A stretch of DNA of 64,000 nt, from the NCBI GenBank assembly GCA_021796535.1, contig JAKABW010000009.1:1-64000 (forward strand), read 5' to 3'. The notes beneath the pieces were generated by a model. The model was not told the DNA's origin. It worked only from the letters and a program-made list of their open reading frames with translations, and did not search any database. The position numbers were made by a program, and so were the translations under genes. Source of the DNA: Actinomycetes bacterium (GTDB taxonomy: Bacteria; Actinomycetota; Acidimicrobiia; Acidimicrobiales; Bog-793). Positions 62,054 through 64,000 of the stretch are shown piece after piece (the first letter of the stretch is position 1; the number at the start of each line of letters is the position of its first letter).

Positions 62054-62341
62054 GCGAAGTAAGCAGAACGGTGGCGGTTCTCGGGAGTCACCCGATGCGA
62101 AGTAGCCTCACGCCGCACCCGTCTAGGTTTGCGAGCTGGAAGTAACACAGACCCCAATTGGTCAGCAAGGGGTATAGCCGCTCACGGCAGTGCTCGGTGT
62201 TGAGGATCGCGGTCCTGTAGGTGAGCTCAACGACATCGACCTCAAGGAGTATCGCAAGACCCACGCCACGGGCTCCTGTGAGACGGCTAGGGTTGAAGTG
62301 GTGCGCTGTGGACAATTAAGGTACTGCTTCAAAGAAAATAA
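62054..62341. other. GC-rich tail of the acquired patch, no supported gene
   Basis: A minus-strand frame (62088-62315, 75 codons) is open but has no identifiable start signal or family. The GC-rich composition ends at about 62320, marking the edge of the acquired segment next to core genes. Confidence 0.4.
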
Positions 62342-63352
62342 TCAATCGTTCCAGTCGTACGGGTTGTCATTCGCTTTTTGCAGTGTCTCGACATAACTCG
62401 ATCTGTAATAGTCATGTCTGTTGTCCGTGGGATAGGAAAGTGTTCCTCGGATGTCGTCCAAATTGGTACAACCCCTGCTTTGCAACCAAGCCGACAAATC
62501 TTGTAGAAGTTGTGAAACGTATCCAAGACCGTTTCGTAAAATGGTTGATGTGGTCATAACGGCATTGGCACCGACAAGCAGGTATTTGATAATTTCATCC
62601 GCAGTTTCTACCCCGGTGGTGGCCGCTATATGAGTTTTAACCCGATTTCTTACCAAAGCTATGACAGCCAGCGGAAGTCTTATTTCGCGTTTGTCAGATA
62701 AATTGACAGTGGGCAAGACCTCTAGGATATTTAGATCAATGTCCGGATAAAGGTATCTGTTGAATAAAACCAGAGCATCCGCTCCAAGGGAGTCAAACTC
62801 TTTTATGACATTGGATAACGAAGTGTACATGGGAGACAATTTGACGGCGAGGGGTATGTTCACCTCTTCTTTGACCGATCTGAAGATATCAAAGTGCAAT
62901 TGTTCGATGTCTGTTCCCTGCATCTCATTTTCACTTATGGGTTGATATAAATTCAGTTCGATTCCGGCGGCTCCGGCATCCTCCATTTTCTTGGCATAAG
63001 ACACCCAGCTGCCCAAACTGGATCCGTTGAGACTTGCGATAATCGGTATGCCGACCCCAGAACTCGCCGCTTCGATGGTTCGTAAATAAGGGAGGGGGTC
63101 AGGAAGTTCCAAAGATGCCTGCGGAAAATACGAAAGAGATTCAAGGAAACTGTCCTCATAATTTTCAAGTATAGAGGCTCTTTGGTGTGCTTCAGTGTTG
63201 ATCTGCTCTTCAAATAAGGAGTGAAGTACAATGGCTCCCACCCCCGATTCTTCCAAAGCTTTAATTTGATTCAAAGATTGAGACAGCGGTGACGGAGAAG
63301 CGATAATGGGGTTTTTTAATTTAAGTCCCATATAATTTGTCGTCAGATTCAC
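62342..63352 (-). CDS. dihydroorotate dehydrogenase-like FMN protein
   Basis: The 336-residue TIM-barrel flavoprotein belongs to the DHOD-like family that commonly accompanies nifJ. Seen are MNLTTNYMGLKLKNPIIASPSPL, IPIIASLNGSSLGSWVSYAK, AGIELNLYQP, PLAVKLSPMYTSLSNV and ATTGVETADEIIKYLLVGAN (phosphate-binding loop). It is not a certain pyrimidine enzyme: the active-site Cys/Ser region differs from class 1/2 PyrD. It lies 17 nt downstream of nifJ and is co-transcribed with it. Confidence 0.87.
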   Translation of the reverse strand: MNLTTNYMGLKLKNPIIASPSPLSQSLNQIKALEESGVGAIVLHSLFEEQINTEAHQRASILENYEDSFLESLSYFPQASLELPDPLPYLRTIEAASSGVGIPIIASLNGSSLGSWVSYAKKMEDAGAAGIELNLYQPISENEMQGTDIEQLHFDIFRSVKEEVNIPLAVKLSPMYTSLSNVIKEFDSLGADALVLFNRYLYPDIDLNILEVLPTVNLSDKREIRLPLAVIALVRNRVKTHIAATTGVETADEIIKYLLVGANAVMTTSTILRNGLGYVSQLLQDLSAWLQSRGCTNLDDIRGTLSYPTDNRHDYYRSSYVETLQKANDNPYDWND

Positions 63353-63369
63353 TGGACTTTTCTGCTTTC

Positions 63370-64000
63370 TTATCTCGTGTTTGGGTAGGCTTTAGCCGGT
63401 TTGGCGGCCATTTCTTCGTATTGTCGCCACTTTCTGTCGACAGCCTCTTCCGCAAGTTTTAAGAGTATTTCGGATTCCTCGGGGTTGCTGCGGCTGAGGG
63501 CGTTGTAACGAATTTCTTCCAAAGCGTATTTTTTGAACGAAATTCTTTTTCTTGGGGAGTCTAAAAGAAAAGGCTTCTCTCCTTTGGACTGCAATACGGG
63601 ATCGTATCTAAAAAGAGGCCAGTATCCGCTGGCTGTGGCCCGATATTGTTGTTCAAGACCGCACCTCATATCAATCCCGTGCGCTATACAATGGCTGTAA
63701 GCGATAATTAAAGAAGGTCCCGGGTAGGCTTCTGCTTCTCTGAAGGCAAGCAAAGTTTGTTTTTTATCAGCGCCCATGGCAACTTTTGACACATATACGT
63801 TGCCGTAAGATATGGCTTGCAATGCCAAATCTTTTTTCTCCAGTTTTTTGCCTGATGCCGCAAATTTGGCTATGGACCCGAGAGGCGTGGACTTACTCAT
63901 CTGCCCGCCGGTATTGGAGTAAACTTCTGTGTCCAAAACAAGGATGTTGACATTTCTGCCGGAGGCAAGCACGTGGTCCAAGCCTCCGGCCCCTATGTCG
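63370..64000 (-). CDS. nifJ: pyruvate:ferredoxin (flavodoxin) oxidoreductase, C-terminal part
   Basis: Only the last 209 codons are in the window; the frame runs off the right edge. The thiamine-diphosphate domain end is clear: DIGAGGLDHVLASG, LDTEVYSNTGGQMSKSTPLG (magnesium/TPP loop), KKDLALQAISYGNVYV, PSLIIAYSHCIAHGID and a Cys that ligates the proximal cluster in related enzymes. It makes acetyl-CoA from pyruvate and reduces ferredoxin. Its presence suggests low-oxygen or flexible central metabolism. Confidence 0.93.
   Translation of the reverse strand, partial: DIGAGGLDHVLASGRNVNILVLDTEVYSNTGGQMSKSTPLGSIAKFAASGKKLEKKDLALQAISYGNVYVSKVAMGADKKQTLLAFREAEAYPGPSLIIAYSHCIAHGIDMRCGLEQQYRATASGYWPLFRYDPVLQSKGEKPFLLDSPRKRISFKKYALEEIRYNALSRSNPEESEILLKLAEEAVDRKWRQYEEMAAKPAKAYPNTR

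Noticed and set aside
62088-62315. 75-codon minus-strand frame in the GC-rich tail
   Set aside because: High GC alone opens such frames; no start signal or family.
1-64000. CRISPR array
   Set aside because: No set of regularly spaced direct repeats was found anywhere in the window.

Overview
The window (about 45% GC by eye, with much more GC-rich patches) is chromosomal DNA spanning the replication origin of an actinobacterium. The gene order matches the origin region of Mycobacterium tuberculosis closely: dnaB, rplI, rpsR, ssb, rpsF, a DUF5318 gene, a PadR regulator and ino1; then pcnA facing a DUF6049 secreted protein, murJ, trxB, trxA, cwlM, parB, parA, rsmG, jag, yidC, yidD, rnpA, rpmH, dnaA, dnaN, recF, a DUF721 gene, gyrB, gyrA and tRNA-Ile. 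The moderate GC, the pyruvate:ferredoxin oxidoreductase and the many leaderless promoters suggest a deep-branching, non-mycobacterial lineage such as Acidimicrobiia. That placement is inference.

Layout. 1-8 kb is accessory: a small two-helix membrane protein with its own terminator, an IS605-like 3' end remnant, a decayed GC-rich IS630 element, an unknown secreted protein, a TIGR03086 enzyme, long gene-poor stretches and a two-gene Kiwa-like anti-phage module (kwaA-kwaB). 8-28.8 kb is general chromosome: a phosphate-type MFS transporter, a CstR/CsoR-family repressor, envelope genes (LCP ligase, Tat-exported DMFase-like protein, divergent Lgt, GtrA, signal peptidase I, L,D-transpeptidase), msrB-msrA, a two-component system and small enzymes. 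28.8-43.9 kb is replication/translation and envelope housekeeping. 44-58.9 kb is the origin core: parAB with two parS sites, the jag-yidC-yidD-rnpA-rpmH cluster, dnaA, oriC, dnaN, recF, gyrBA. 58.9-62.3 kb, starting at tRNA-Ile, is an accessory patch with IS1595 debris, a DUF1697 gene, a hicA-like remnant and a GC-rich methyltransferase. The last 1.7 kb returns to core metabolism (a dihydroorotate dehydrogenase-like protein and the 3' end of nifJ).

How the parts work together. DnaA boxes upstream of dnaA and between dnaA and dnaN mark oriC; DnaB and DciA (DUF721) would serve helicase loading, DnaN and SSB the fork, gyrase topology, and ParA/ParB/parS segregation. YidC, YidD, Jag, LepB and Lgt handle membrane insertion and export. 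MurJ, the CwlM-like pseudo-amidase, the LCP protein and the L,D-transpeptidase build the wall. TrxA/TrxB and MsrA/MsrB repair oxidised thiols and methionine. The most unusual signals are -10 boxes 6-8 nt from start codons (leaderless mRNAs), genes whose best start is non-canonical (rsmG ATA, recF CTG), rnpA starting inside rpmH, and the Kiwa-like module.
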